Source: Patescibacteria group bacterium
GTDB taxonomy: Bacteria > Patescibacteriota > UBA1384 > CAILIB01
Length of the DNA stretch: 8,842 nucleotides
Direction of reading: 5' to 3'
Assembly (NCBI GenBank): GCA_022842085.1
Contig: JALHQF010000020.1
Coordinates: 1-8,842 of the forward strand
Part shown: piece by piece, positions 1-6,846 of the stretch
How the letters are laid out: every line of letters begins with the position of its first letter
Position numbering within the stretch: the stretch's first letter is position 1
Notes under the pieces: generated by a model
What the model saw: only the letters and a program-made list of their open reading frames with translations
Databases searched by the model: none
Told to the model about the DNA's origin: nothing
Program-made: the position numbers and the translations under genes

Positions 1-1249
1 AGAAGATAACCTGGGAGATACCAGCGGCACGGACGCTCGCCATCTTATCGGAAAGCGAGGCGCTGTCTTCAAACCATACTTCGTGCCGAACACCCTGTGA
101 GTCGGTGTAGCTGTACGTGGGGATCACGCCAATATCGTACCCTCGGTTATCAATGCCTGTGCGACGGGTAATGGGCGCATTCTGCTCGCTTGCTAGGCTT
201 ATAGCCCGCTCAAAGCTGATTCCGACGCCTTGCCAGCCGTCCACTGCGTTTTGCGGTTCGCTCCAGTCGTAGCCGTAGTTACCGAGTCCAAAGACGAGTT
301 TTTCGTTTGGTATCGTTGCTGCCGCGTATCCAGCCACCTCAGCCACCCACCCAAGGGGAGCGACAGGTCCCGGCTCGCTGGTGGTGCGGCTACGATAATC
401 GTAGGCCATGATACGTACCTCGTCGGCAAGAAGCCCGATAGCGCGCCAGTCCATGGGTACCTCATTGCGGAGCCTGGCTTCGAGAGTTACGGACAGCTCG
501 AGGTTTGCATCTTTAGTTGCACGGCTTAGGTTGCGTATGAATGCAGTGAAGAGCTCTCGGTTTTGTATGCCGAGGCCTTCGAAGTTCACGTCGATGCCAG
601 AAAACTCCTGCTCACGTGCAGTTTGAAGCAAGTTCTGCACGAACGAGGCCTGAAGATCAACGCTTGCGAGTAACCGAGAAGTTACGTCCGGACTACCCGT
701 AACCGTTACGAAGCGAGGAGTAGTGGCCGGAAGTTCTTTGGTGAATGAGCGCCAGGAGCTCCAGTCGCCTTTTGGTGTGACTCCCGTGCCATCGTCCGAA
801 ACCGTGAGCCAGAACGCAGAAACACTCACTGCATCACCTGCCTGTGTTCTTGATGCATCAAGATTCCAGGGTGGTACCCACAGTGAACGACTAAGCTTCT
901 GCTCGCCTGCTAAAGCGACTGTATCAACAGCGGCGGCAACAGGGGCGACGTTGGGCAGGAACCGCTGTTGACTTGTAGTAGCTTGGCCTTGCTGGGTATC
1001 GGTGCTTGCCGCAGGTAGTGCCGGTGACGTGCCTATAGTTGCGGCGGCATACCCGGCAACGAGCGCTGTGTTAAGTGCGGTAACGGCAAGTACTGGGTGC
1101 CTTGCAGCTTTTGCAATAAGAGTTTGCGGCTTATGGCGCTTAGGTTTTTTCGCTTGAATCATCTCTCCCACGCTGCTTGATGTAAGGGAGCCGGCTCTTT
1201 GATTAAGGCGTTCGCCTAGGGAGCGGAGCTGGGCGGGCAGATTCTGCAT
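1..1249 (-). CDS. Membrane-anchored GH18 family glycoside hydrolase (YaaH/SleL-like), 3' end missing
   Basis: An open frame of 416 codons runs from the ATG at 1249 to the left edge without a stop, so the C-terminus is missing. Residues about 31-50 are basic, then about 51-73 form one hydrophobic segment, which suggests a signal anchor with the enzyme outside the cell. A low-complexity Ala/Thr/Gln linker (about 74-115) leads into the GH18 barrel. Family marks are SGIDVNFE (217-224), with the expected proton-donor Glu at 224, RIMAYDY (279-285), GLGNYGYDW (321-329) and HEVWFEDS (389-396), the last typical of spore-cortex-lytic YaaH/SleL/YdhD relatives. GH18 enzymes of this kind cleave GlcNAc-containing glycans such as peptidoglycan or chitin; the substrate here is inferred only. 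In the DxxDxDxE motif the first Asp is Ser217 and the third is Asn222. No LysM or SLH domain is seen in the part present. The gene starts 38 nt after the lexA stop, and no Shine-Dalgarno supports the start. Confidence 0.85.
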   Translation of the reverse strand, partial: MQNLPAQLRSLGERLNQRAGSLTSSSVGEMIQAKKPKRHKPQTLIAKAARHPVLAVTALNTALVAGYAAATIGTSPALPAASTDTQQGQATTSQQRFLPNVAPVAAAVDTVALAGEQKLSRSLWVPPWNLDASRTQAGDAVSVSAFWLTVSDDGTGVTPKGDWSSWRSFTKELPATTPRFVTVTGSPDVTSRLLASVDLQASFVQNLLQTAREQEFSGIDVNFEGLGIQNRELFTAFIRNLSRATKDANLELSVTLEARLRNEVPMDWRAIGLLADEVRIMAYDYRSRTTSEPGPVAPLGWVAEVAGYAAATIPNEKLVFGLGNYGYDWSEPQNAVDGWQGVGISFERAISLASEQNAPITRRTGIDNRGYDIGVIPTYSYTDSQGVRHEVWFEDSASLSDKMASVRAAGISQVIF

Positions 1250-1255
1250 GCCTTC

Positions 1256-1284
1256 ATGGTAGAAGGCAGAGGACAACGGGTAAA
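1256..1284 (-). promoter_or_regulatory. Candidate promoter for the GH18 gene
   Basis: On the minus strand TTTACC (1284-1279) and TACCAT (1261-1256) are separated by 17 nt; each matches four of six bases of the sigma-70-type -35 and -10 consensus. The -10 hexamer ends 6 nt before the ATG at 1249, so a transcript would begin at or next to the start codon. The element fills the gap after the lexA stop and would allow expression independent of lexA. This is a consensus match by eye only. Confidence 0.4.
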
Positions 1285-1287
1285 GGC

Positions 1288-1887
1288 TTAGGCAAACTTT
1301 CTGATGAGACCACGAACCTTTCCTTGAATGCTCACCTGCTTTACGCGGATAGGTTCGTAGCTGTCATTGGCAGGTTGAAGACGGATGTGGTCGCGCTCAC
1401 GGTAGAAGCGTTTAAGAGTAACACTCTCATTCTCCAGAAGGGCCACGACAATCTCGCCGTTTTTGGCCTGATTCGTTTGCTGGATGATGACATAGTCTCC
1501 ACTGAGAATGCCGTCCTTGATCATGGAATCTCCCTTTACGCGAAGAGCGTACACGTTGGGAGCCATCATATCGCGTGGGATTTCGATAGTTTCACTCGTG
1601 ACAACGGCCTCTATTGGACGCCCCGCAGCAATGGCCCCCAAGAGTGGAACGGCAACCATGTTAGATAGGTTGAGGTCTGGAGTGACTTGGATTGAACGGG
1701 CCAAGCGCTCTTCGTAGGTAAGGTGCCCTTTTTGGCGTAGGGCCTCTACGTGCTCAGCTACCGTGGCTGTTGAGCTGAGATTAAAGTGCTCGCCGATTTC
1801 TCGGTAGCTCGGCGCGTAGCCCTCCTTCTGGATGAAATCGGTAATATACGCAAGTATTTGCGCCTGACGCTTAGTGAGTGGGTCCAT
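1288..1887 (-). CDS. lexA: LexA repressor, SOS-response regulator with self-cleaving S24 peptidase domain
   Basis: LexA represses DNA-damage genes until RecA filaments on single-stranded DNA stimulate its self-cleavage. The 199-residue length is normal. Residues 1-65 are the winged helix-turn-helix, with LTKRQAQILAYI at the start and a recognition region SSTATVAEHVEAL (38-50). The S24 domain follows: scissile Ala88-Gly89 in AIAAG, nucleophile Ser121 in GDSM, and general base Lys159 in TLKRF, so it should be autocleavable. The start is the ATG at 1887; no Shine-Dalgarno precedes it, and a -10-like hexamer lies only 8 nt upstream, so the mRNA may be leaderless. A GTTC-N7-GTTC direct repeat lies in the promoter and probably serves autoregulation. 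The gene sits 44 nt after the metallo-hydrolase stop and 38 nt before the GH18 start. Confidence 0.96.
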   Translation of the reverse strand: MDPLTKRQAQILAYITDFIQKEGYAPSYREIGEHFNLSSTATVAEHVEALRQKGHLTYEERLARSIQVTPDLNLSNMVAVPLLGAIAAGRPIEAVVTSETIEIPRDMMAPNVYALRVKGDSMIKDGILSGDYVIIQQTNQAKNGEIVVALLENESVTLKRFYRERDHIRLQPANDSYEPIRVKQVSIQGKVRGLIRKFA

Positions 1888-1895
1888 GCCAAAAC

Positions 1896-1922
1896 TCTAT
1901 ACCGAACGTAGACCGAACGCAA
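1896..1922 (-). promoter_or_regulatory. Candidate lexA promoter
   Basis: On the minus strand a TTGCGT (1922-1917) is followed by TATAGA (1901-1896). The spacer is 15 nt, short for a sigma-70-type promoter; reading the -10 as TAGAGT gives 17 nt. The -10 hexamer ends 8 nt before the lexA ATG, which predicts a leader of only a few bases. The LexA-like direct repeat lies between the two hexamers, where bound repressor would block RNA polymerase. Confidence 0.45.
1904..1918 (-). promoter_or_regulatory. Probable LexA operator, direct repeat GTTC-N7-GTTC
   Basis: Read on the minus strand the sequence is GTTCGGTCTACGTTC, two GTTC half-sites separated by 7 nt. The repeat extends to CGTTCGGT on both copies, 11 bp apart, about one helical turn. 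It is immediately upstream of lexA inside the proposed promoter. GTTC-N7-GTTC is the known direct-repeat LexA box of Alphaproteobacteria, whereas Firmicutes and Actinobacteria use a palindromic CGAAC-N4-GTTCG. The identity as an operator is inferred from position and repeat structure. Confidence 0.6.
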
Positions 1923-1931
1923 GCGTGAAAG

Positions 1932-3284
1932 CTAAAGTGAAAATTGGCTACCAAAGCTTGGTACACTACTCCCCCACCCCAGTTCTTCTTGCACGCTCGC
2001 ACTAAAGCTTAGCGCCGCGTTGAGTTCGCCATGCGTCACGTAGACATGTCGAGGTGGGCGACCCTGGAAGCAGTGGAGCCACTGCATGAGCTTCGGGTAG
2101 TCAGCATGGCCAGAGTACGCTCCACACGAGAGTACCTGCGCGCGAACCGTTACATCCTGGTTATGAATTCGCACTCGCTTCTCGCCTTGGTGGAGGCGCC
2201 TGCCGAGGCTGCCTTCAACCTGGAACCCCACAATGAGAAGGGTTGTTGTTGGAAACTCGAGGTAGTGACGAAGATGGTGGAGAATGCGTCCACCGTTCAT
2301 CATTCCTGATCCGGCAATAATCACCTTCGGGCCGGGCACCTCGGCAATTGCTCGCGATTGATCCGCGGTCTCAGTGATGTGGAGTCCTGGTATGTTGAAG
2401 AGGTCTCCGTCTGTGCCGAGCACCTGCTTTGCTTCCTCATTGAAGAGCTCGGCATGGTTACGAAAAACCTCCGTTACGTTCGTGGCGAGGGGTGCATCAA
2501 GGAATACGGGCACGACAGGAATCTCCTTGCGCTTGTGCATCTGGTGCAGCTGAAAGAGGATCTCTTGGGTGCGCTCAACGGCAAACGACGGAATGAGAAG
2601 AACCCCTCGATTCTTCGCGTTTTGCACGAAGGCATCGCGCAGGAAAGCCTCACGCTGCTGGCCTGGCTCGTGGACGCGGTTTCCGTACGTGGACTCGCAG
2701 ATCACGGTATCAGCGCCCACGAAGCACTCCGCATGGCGCAGGAGCGGCACTGGGCCGTTACCAAGGTCGCCCGAAAAGATGAGCGATTTACCATCCGCCT
2801 CGAGGCGGATGGATGCTGATCCGAGGATATGACCTGCGTCAGCAAACTGCGCTCGCATGCCTGGAATGGGTGCGAAATCGCTGTTGTAGGGAATCACCTG
2901 CCACAGCTGCTCAAGTGGCTCGACGTGCTCTGATCCAAAGAGCGGCTCTCCACCAGTTCGATCTGCTTCATCTGCCAAGAGGTGCACAGAGTCGCGGAGC
3001 GTCAGCATGGCAATCTCGTTGGTTGCCGGAGTGCAGTAGATCTTACCTCGGAACCCTTCGCGGTAGAGCTTCGGTATGCGCCCGATGTGATCGAAGTGGG
3101 CATGGGTAATAATGACCGCGTCAACCGCAACTGGATCAAATGGAAACGCCTGGGCGTTCTGCTCTTCGGCATAGCGGCCACCTTGGAACATGCCGCAATC
3201 AACAACAACGCTTCCGGCTGAGGTGGTGAGGTGGTAGCAGGAACCAGTAACTTCCTGGTTAGCCCCGGCAAACGTAATCTGCAT
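1932..3284 (-). CDS. Beta-CASP family metallo-beta-lactamase-fold hydrolase, probable RNA-processing nuclease
   Basis: This 450-residue protein has the full architecture of beta-CASP/RMMBL proteins (bacterial relatives of CPSF73/Ysh1). The zinc-binding motif HAHFDH is at 61-66, the next ligand His152 in AGHILGS, and Asp173 in SGDLG. The beta-CASP insert runs from about 195 to 340 and begins with CESTYG, with acidic Glu197 (motif A). SGHADY (391-396, His393) corresponds to motif B, and VTHGE (416-420, His418) is the C-terminal metal-ligand motif. All metal ligands are present, so it should be active. Members act as endo- or exoribonucleases on mRNA or pre-rRNA in the cytoplasm; the substrate cannot be read from sequence. 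It is shorter than RNase J (about 550 residues) and lacks that family's C-terminal extension, so I do not call it rnjA. The ATG at 3284 lies 30 nt after the hisS stop and has no Shine-Dalgarno. Confidence 0.9.
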   Translation of the reverse strand: MQITFAGANQEVTGSCYHLTTSAGSVVVDCGMFQGGRYAEEQNAQAFPFDPVAVDAVIITHAHFDHIGRIPKLYREGFRGKIYCTPATNEIAMLTLRDSVHLLADEADRTGGEPLFGSEHVEPLEQLWQVIPYNSDFAPIPGMRAQFADAGHILGSASIRLEADGKSLIFSGDLGNGPVPLLRHAECFVGADTVICESTYGNRVHEPGQQREAFLRDAFVQNAKNRGVLLIPSFAVERTQEILFQLHQMHKRKEIPVVPVFLDAPLATNVTEVFRNHAELFNEEAKQVLGTDGDLFNIPGLHITETADQSRAIAEVPGPKVIIAGSGMMNGGRILHHLRHYLEFPTTTLLIVGFQVEGSLGRRLHQGEKRVRIHNQDVTVRAQVLSCGAYSGHADYPKLMQWLHCFQGRPPRHVYVTHGELNAALSFSASVQEELGWGSSVPSFGSQFSL

Positions 3285-3292
3285 ATACCGTG

Positions 3293-3298
3293 AGTATA
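3293..3298 (-). promoter_or_regulatory. Candidate -10 element before the beta-CASP gene
   Basis: TATACT on the minus strand matches five of six bases of TATAAT and ends 8 nt before the ATG at 3284. It falls in the short gap after hisS. No good -35 is seen 16-18 nt upstream (CGCATA at 17 nt), so the call rests on the -10 and its position. Initiation here would give a transcript with almost no leader. Confidence 0.35.
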
Positions 3299-3314
3299 CG
3301 GGCAGATGGTGCCT

Positions 3315-4502
3315 CTATGCGAGATTACGTGTCTCTTGACCCGCTGCTGAAGCAATCACAACCTGTGTGCAGCCGTGTGAGGCTGCGCTCTTGAGCTGAG
3401 AGCTCACTGAGCCTCGTTCAAGGTCTGCATGCACCCATTCACCTACTTCGACACGGCGTAAGAGCTCGGTGCGGCACCACTTGGCACCTGCATCATCCTC
3501 TGCAATGAGCCCGACGCGAGTGCCTCCTGACTTGGCGGGAGTTGAGAAGAAATCGAGCACACGATCGAGGCCGATTCCCGCGCCTACAGCGTAGCTATGT
3601 TGACCGCCGAGGTGCTCGATGAGGCCGTCGTAGCGCCCTCCACCTCCAATTGAGCTCTGCTGACCCGTAGCTGTATTTGGAAGCCACTCAAAACACGTGT
3701 GACGGTAGTAGTCGAGCCCTCGAACAAGCCGAGCGTCTTCTGTGTACGGGATTCCCCAATCGGCGAGGTAGCTGAGTACCTGCTGGTAATGGTTGAGGCT
3801 TGCGTCACCAAGGTGATCTTTCAGTGTCGGTGCCCCGTTCAGTGCCGCATGGTCGACTGGATCTTTGCTATCGAGGATACGGAGTGGATTGATGGTGAGC
3901 CGTCGCCGACTGTCCTCTGAGAGTGCTTTGCCAGCAAGGTGTGCGATGAGTGCGTCACGGTACGCTAGACGTTCCTCAGGAGTACCAAGGGTGTTGATGA
4001 TGAGCGTGGCATCGGTGATACCAATACGCTTGTAGAACGTATGCATTGCCAGGAGAATCCAGGCGTCAGCAAACGGACTGGCATCACCGAAGTACTCAAT
4101 ATCCCACTGCACGTGCTCGCGGTAGCGACCCTTTTGTGGTCGGTCGTAACGAAAGTTTCGCGTAAGTGTCCAGAGCTTTACGGGCTGTGGCCGCTTGTGC
4201 ATCCCGTGCTCGATGAAGGCGCGCACAATACCTGCCGTACCTTCTGGGCGGAGTGCATACTGCGCCTCAGAAGGACTACTTGCTATGCCGTAGGTAAGGA
4301 AGAGCTCCTTGTCTACAACATCGGTGCCTTCCCCTACTGCCCGAACAAAGAGCGACTTGTCTTCAAATGTTGGCGTATCGATACGTGCAAAGCCAAGCTG
4401 GTCAGCAACAGCAGCTGCGGTTTCCTCGAGGAAGCGCCAGCGTGGCTGAAGCTCTGGAAGGATATCGCGTGTTCCGCGAGGGGCTTGGAGGTTAGGTGCC
4501 AT
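3315..4502 (-). CDS. hisS: Histidine--tRNA ligase (HisRS), with a short C-terminal anticodon-binding domain
   Basis: HisRS charges tRNA-His with histidine using ATP, in the cytoplasm. The class II catalytic core is complete. It starts with the family signature PRGTRDILP (8-16); motif 1 is around FEDKSLF to KELF (47-68); LRPEGT (84-89) follows. Motif 2 is FRYDRPQKGRYR (118-129). The histidine-specific segments are LVRGLDYY (259-266) and GGGGRYDGL (286-294), and motif 3 is GAGIGLDR (307-314). The C-terminal anticodon-binding domain starts near 328 but ends at residue 395, roughly 25-30 residues before the usual end. It stops just after the strand VVIASAAGQE, where other HisRS continue with the last strand and helix. 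I chose the ATG at 4502 (395 residues); a TTG two codons upstream at 4508 is possible. The gene overlaps the 3' end of clp by 11 nt, suggesting translational coupling. Confidence 0.95.
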   Translation of the reverse strand: MAPNLQAPRGTRDILPELQPRWRFLEETAAAVADQLGFARIDTPTFEDKSLFVRAVGEGTDVVDKELFLTYGIASSPSEAQYALRPEGTAGIVRAFIEHGMHKRPQPVKLWTLTRNFRYDRPQKGRYREHVQWDIEYFGDASPFADAWILLAMHTFYKRIGITDATLIINTLGTPEERLAYRDALIAHLAGKALSEDSRRRLTINPLRILDSKDPVDHAALNGAPTLKDHLGDASLNHYQQVLSYLADWGIPYTEDARLVRGLDYYRHTCFEWLPNTATGQQSSIGGGGRYDGLIEHLGGQHSYAVGAGIGLDRVLDFFSTPAKSGGTRVGLIAEDDAGAKWCRTELLRRVEVGEWVHADLERGSVSSQLKSAASHGCTQVVIASAAGQETRNLA

Positions 4503-6846
4503 GTGCAACTACCGTACCAGATACCACCTCGAGCGTAAGCTGCTTCGCCTCTGGATGCCTACGAAGGCTCTCAAGAATCAGCGGCTCGATACGCTGCCGC
4601 AGGGCCGTATCAAGGCTGCGAGCACCTCGTTTCACATCGAATTGATCAGTAAGCCAAAGCGTCACCTCCTTGCGGTACTTGAGCTTGCGACCACGGCTTG
4701 CAACTCGACCTGCAAGCTCTTTGAGTCTGTTCGTGGCAATGTTCCGAATGGTTTTAACGCTGAGTGGTAGGTAGGTGAGTACTCCAGTGAGCCTACCAAG
4801 GAACTCCGGGCGGAAAAACTCAGCAACTGCACTGCGCAGGGCGGTATCTGAAGCACCAAACCCAATGCTGGCCGTACCTGTGCCAAGATTACTCGTGAGG
4901 AGAATAAGGGTCTGATCAAAGCGGACCTTCATCCCCTGGCTGTCGGTAAGCACGCCCGCGTCTAGCACCTGCAGTAGCAGGTTAAAGACATCGGGATGGG
5001 CCTTTTCCACTTCATCAAAGAGAATCACACAGTGTGGACGCCTTCGTACAGCTTCGGTGAGCTGCCCACCCTCTCCGAATCCCACGTACCCGGGAGGTGA
5101 TCCAATGAGGCGCGAAACGGTGTGCGCTTCACGGTACTCACTCATATCGAGGCGAATGAGTGCGTTTGGATCGCCAAGCACGTCGCGTGCGATTACCTTG
5201 GCTGTTTCGGTCTTGCCAGTTCCAGTTGGGCCAACGAGCAGGAAGCTTGCGATGGGCTGTGGGCCACTATGGAGTCCCGCAAGGTGTCGCTCCAACGCAG
5301 TGCTCACTTCTCGTAGCGAGGCGTCTTGACCAAGCACCTGCGTGGTAAGTACGTCCGCGACATTGAGCTTTGGTGGCTGTAGGTGACTGAGAATGCTCTC
5401 AAGCGAGCTCCCGAGGCGAGCTGCTACTACCCGTGCGACATCTTGAGGAAGTACGGTGGGCCGCTTGGCTCGTTCGAGTACCTGCTCAAGCGCGCGCACC
5501 TCACGTTTGGCAGCTAAGAGCTCTTGCGCACGCTGTGCGGCCTCTGCAAAGTCTGCCTCGGTCTGTGCTTTCGCAACCAGGGTATTCTTTTCGGTCTCGA
5601 GGCGTTCGATCTGCTCATCAAGACTGTCAAGCCTACTATCAAGCTCTGTGGGCTGCTCGGCATGGTGCGTGCACGCCTCATCGAGTAGATCGATTGCTTT
5701 GTCTGGAAAGCGCTCATCGGGCAGGTAACGGCTGGCAAGGGAAACTGCAGCGCGCAGTGTTTCCACGGGCACCTGAACGCGGTGGTAGTCTGCGTACCGT
5801 TTTTTGGCAACTTTGAGCATTTGCAGCGCTTCTTCAGCACTTGGCTCATGTACCTGGATAACCTTAAGCCTACGCGCCAGTGCAGCGTCGGTTGCAAGGT
5901 GCTCTCGGTACTCGGCGGGAGTCGTGGCACCAATGAGCGAGATCTCACCCCGTGCCAGCGCAGGTTTGAGGAGGTTGGCGACATCAAGCGAGCCCTCTCC
6001 ACTTCCTGCACCCCGCATCGTGTGTGCTTCATCAAGAAAGAGGATTACTGATCCCTGCTGCATCAGTTCATCCAAGAGCGCACGCATTCGCTCTTCAAAC
6101 TGTCCGCGGTACGACGTTCCAGCAATGAGGCTTGCAAGATCGAGACTGAGGATCCGTTTACCGCGCAAGGCAACTGGAACGGTTCCGGCAGCAATGCGTT
6201 GTGCGAGCGCTTCAACGACTGCGGTTTTGCCCACACCCGGGTCACCTACGAGTATTGGATTTGCCTTCTGTCGGCGCAGAAGTGTGCGCATCAGCTGCTC
6301 AACGGTTTCGGCACGGCCGATAAACGGATCGAGACGTCCTTCCTTTGCGATCGCCGTGAGGTCTACGGTTGTACGGTCGAGAATGCTCTCGCGCTCTTCA
6401 CCTCCAGTCGCTTCTGGGCTGCGACTCGCCTGAAGTGCCGTAAACCACTCGGTCAGCTTGAGGACCACGGGCTCTACTTCAAGCCCTGCACGTACGGCCA
6501 GAGCTTGTCCAAGAGATGGTTCAGCAAGCACTGCGGCAAGGAGGTGCTCTGGATGCACATCGGGAGAGCCATACCGGGCTGCGAGTTGGAACGAGACTAG
6601 GAGGAGGCGCTCAAGCTCTCTACGTGCTTCCTCTGGAGTAGGAGTCGCTGGAGAAAGTTGTTCCAGGAGAACTCCATAGCTGGCTCCAGACTGGGCAACA
6701 AGCTGCGATCCAGCTGATGGACTGCCTACTATGGCAATAAGCAGAACGTCTCCTGCTACTGGACGACGGAGTCGCTCTGCAATCCGCTGCGCTTCCGCAA
6801 GGAGCGCGCGGCTGCTCTGACTAAAGCGCTTGAAGAGTGGACTCAC
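4492..6846 (-). CDS. clpC: ClpC-type Hsp100 AAA+ unfoldase, ATPase partner of ClpP
   Basis: This 784-residue protein uses ATP to unfold substrates and thread them into a protease. Residues 1-140 carry two Clp N-type repeats, the second clear (HPEHLLAAVLAEP, 98-110), the first divergent. The first AAA+ domain has Walker A GDPGVGKT (201-208), pore loop SYRGQFEER (245-253) and Walker B ILFLDEAH (268-275). A short coiled-coil middle region (about 400-465) is much shorter than that of ClpB. The second AAA+ domain has Walker A GPTGTGKT (539-546), pore loop GYVGF (586-590), Walker B ILFDEVEK (608-615) and a ClpP-docking tripeptide IGF (661-663). The IGF loop and short middle region favour ClpC/ClpA over the ClpB disaggregase. 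The usual PEFxNR reads PEFLGR (680-685); the Arg is kept. Translation starts at a GTG (6846) that overlaps the nusA TGA as GTGA, so it is probably coupled to nusA. No clpP is in the window. Confidence 0.92.
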   Translation of the reverse strand: MSPLFKRFSQSSRALLAEAQRIAERLRRPVAGDVLLIAIVGSPSAGSQLVAQSGASYGVLLEQLSPATPTPEEARRELERLLLVSFQLAARYGSPDVHPEHLLAAVLAEPSLGQALAVRAGLEVEPVVLKLTEWFTALQASRSPEATGGEERESILDRTTVDLTAIAKEGRLDPFIGRAETVEQLMRTLLRRQKANPILVGDPGVGKTAVVEALAQRIAAGTVPVALRGKRILSLDLASLIAGTSYRGQFEERMRALLDELMQQGSVILFLDEAHTMRGAGSGEGSLDVANLLKPALARGEISLIGATTPAEYREHLATDAALARRLKVIQVHEPSAEEALQMLKVAKKRYADYHRVQVPVETLRAAVSLASRYLPDERFPDKAIDLLDEACTHHAEQPTELDSRLDSLDEQIERLETEKNTLVAKAQTEADFAEAAQRAQELLAAKREVRALEQVLERAKRPTVLPQDVARVVAARLGSSLESILSHLQPPKLNVADVLTTQVLGQDASLREVSTALERHLAGLHSGPQPIASFLLVGPTGTGKTETAKVIARDVLGDPNALIRLDMSEYREAHTVSRLIGSPPGYVGFGEGGQLTEAVRRRPHCVILFDEVEKAHPDVFNLLLQVLDAGVLTDSQGMKVRFDQTLILLTSNLGTGTASIGFGASDTALRSAVAEFFRPEFLGRLTGVLTYLPLSVKTIRNIATNRLKELAGRVASRGRKLKYRKEVTLWLTDQFDVKRGARSLDTALRQRIEPLILESLRRHPEAKQLTLEVVSGTVVAHGT
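6843..6846 (-). other. GTGA stop/start overlap coupling nusA and clp
   Basis: The nusA stop TGA (6845-6843) and the clp start GTG (6846-6844) share the four bases GTGA. The N-terminal sequence of the Clp protein begins in its normal place from this GTG, so the start is secure. Such overlaps usually mean that terminating ribosomes re-initiate on the next gene, giving linked output of NusA and the Clp ATPase. Confidence 0.8.

Noticed and set aside
1949..1963. Inverted repeat TACCAA-AGC-TTGGTA near the 3' end of the beta-CASP gene, followed on the minus strand by a TTTT
   Set aside because: The six-base stem is half A/T, has a 3-nt loop and lies inside the coding sequence before the stop; too weak to call a terminator.
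2358..2819. A 153-codon plus-strand frame inside the beta-CASP gene
   Set aside because: It is antisense to the conserved beta-CASP region and has no family motif or start signal.
4729..4744. Second GTTC...GTTC pair, inside clp
   Set aside because: The spacing is 8 nt, not 7, and it lies inside a conserved coding region with no promoter, so it is likely chance.
5514..6433. Long open frames on both strands inside the Clp gene (for example 5804-6433 plus, 5514-6035 minus)
   Set aside because: They overlap the conserved AAA+ domains in other frames, have low-complexity Ser/Arg-rich translations and no recognisable motif; they are shadows of clp.
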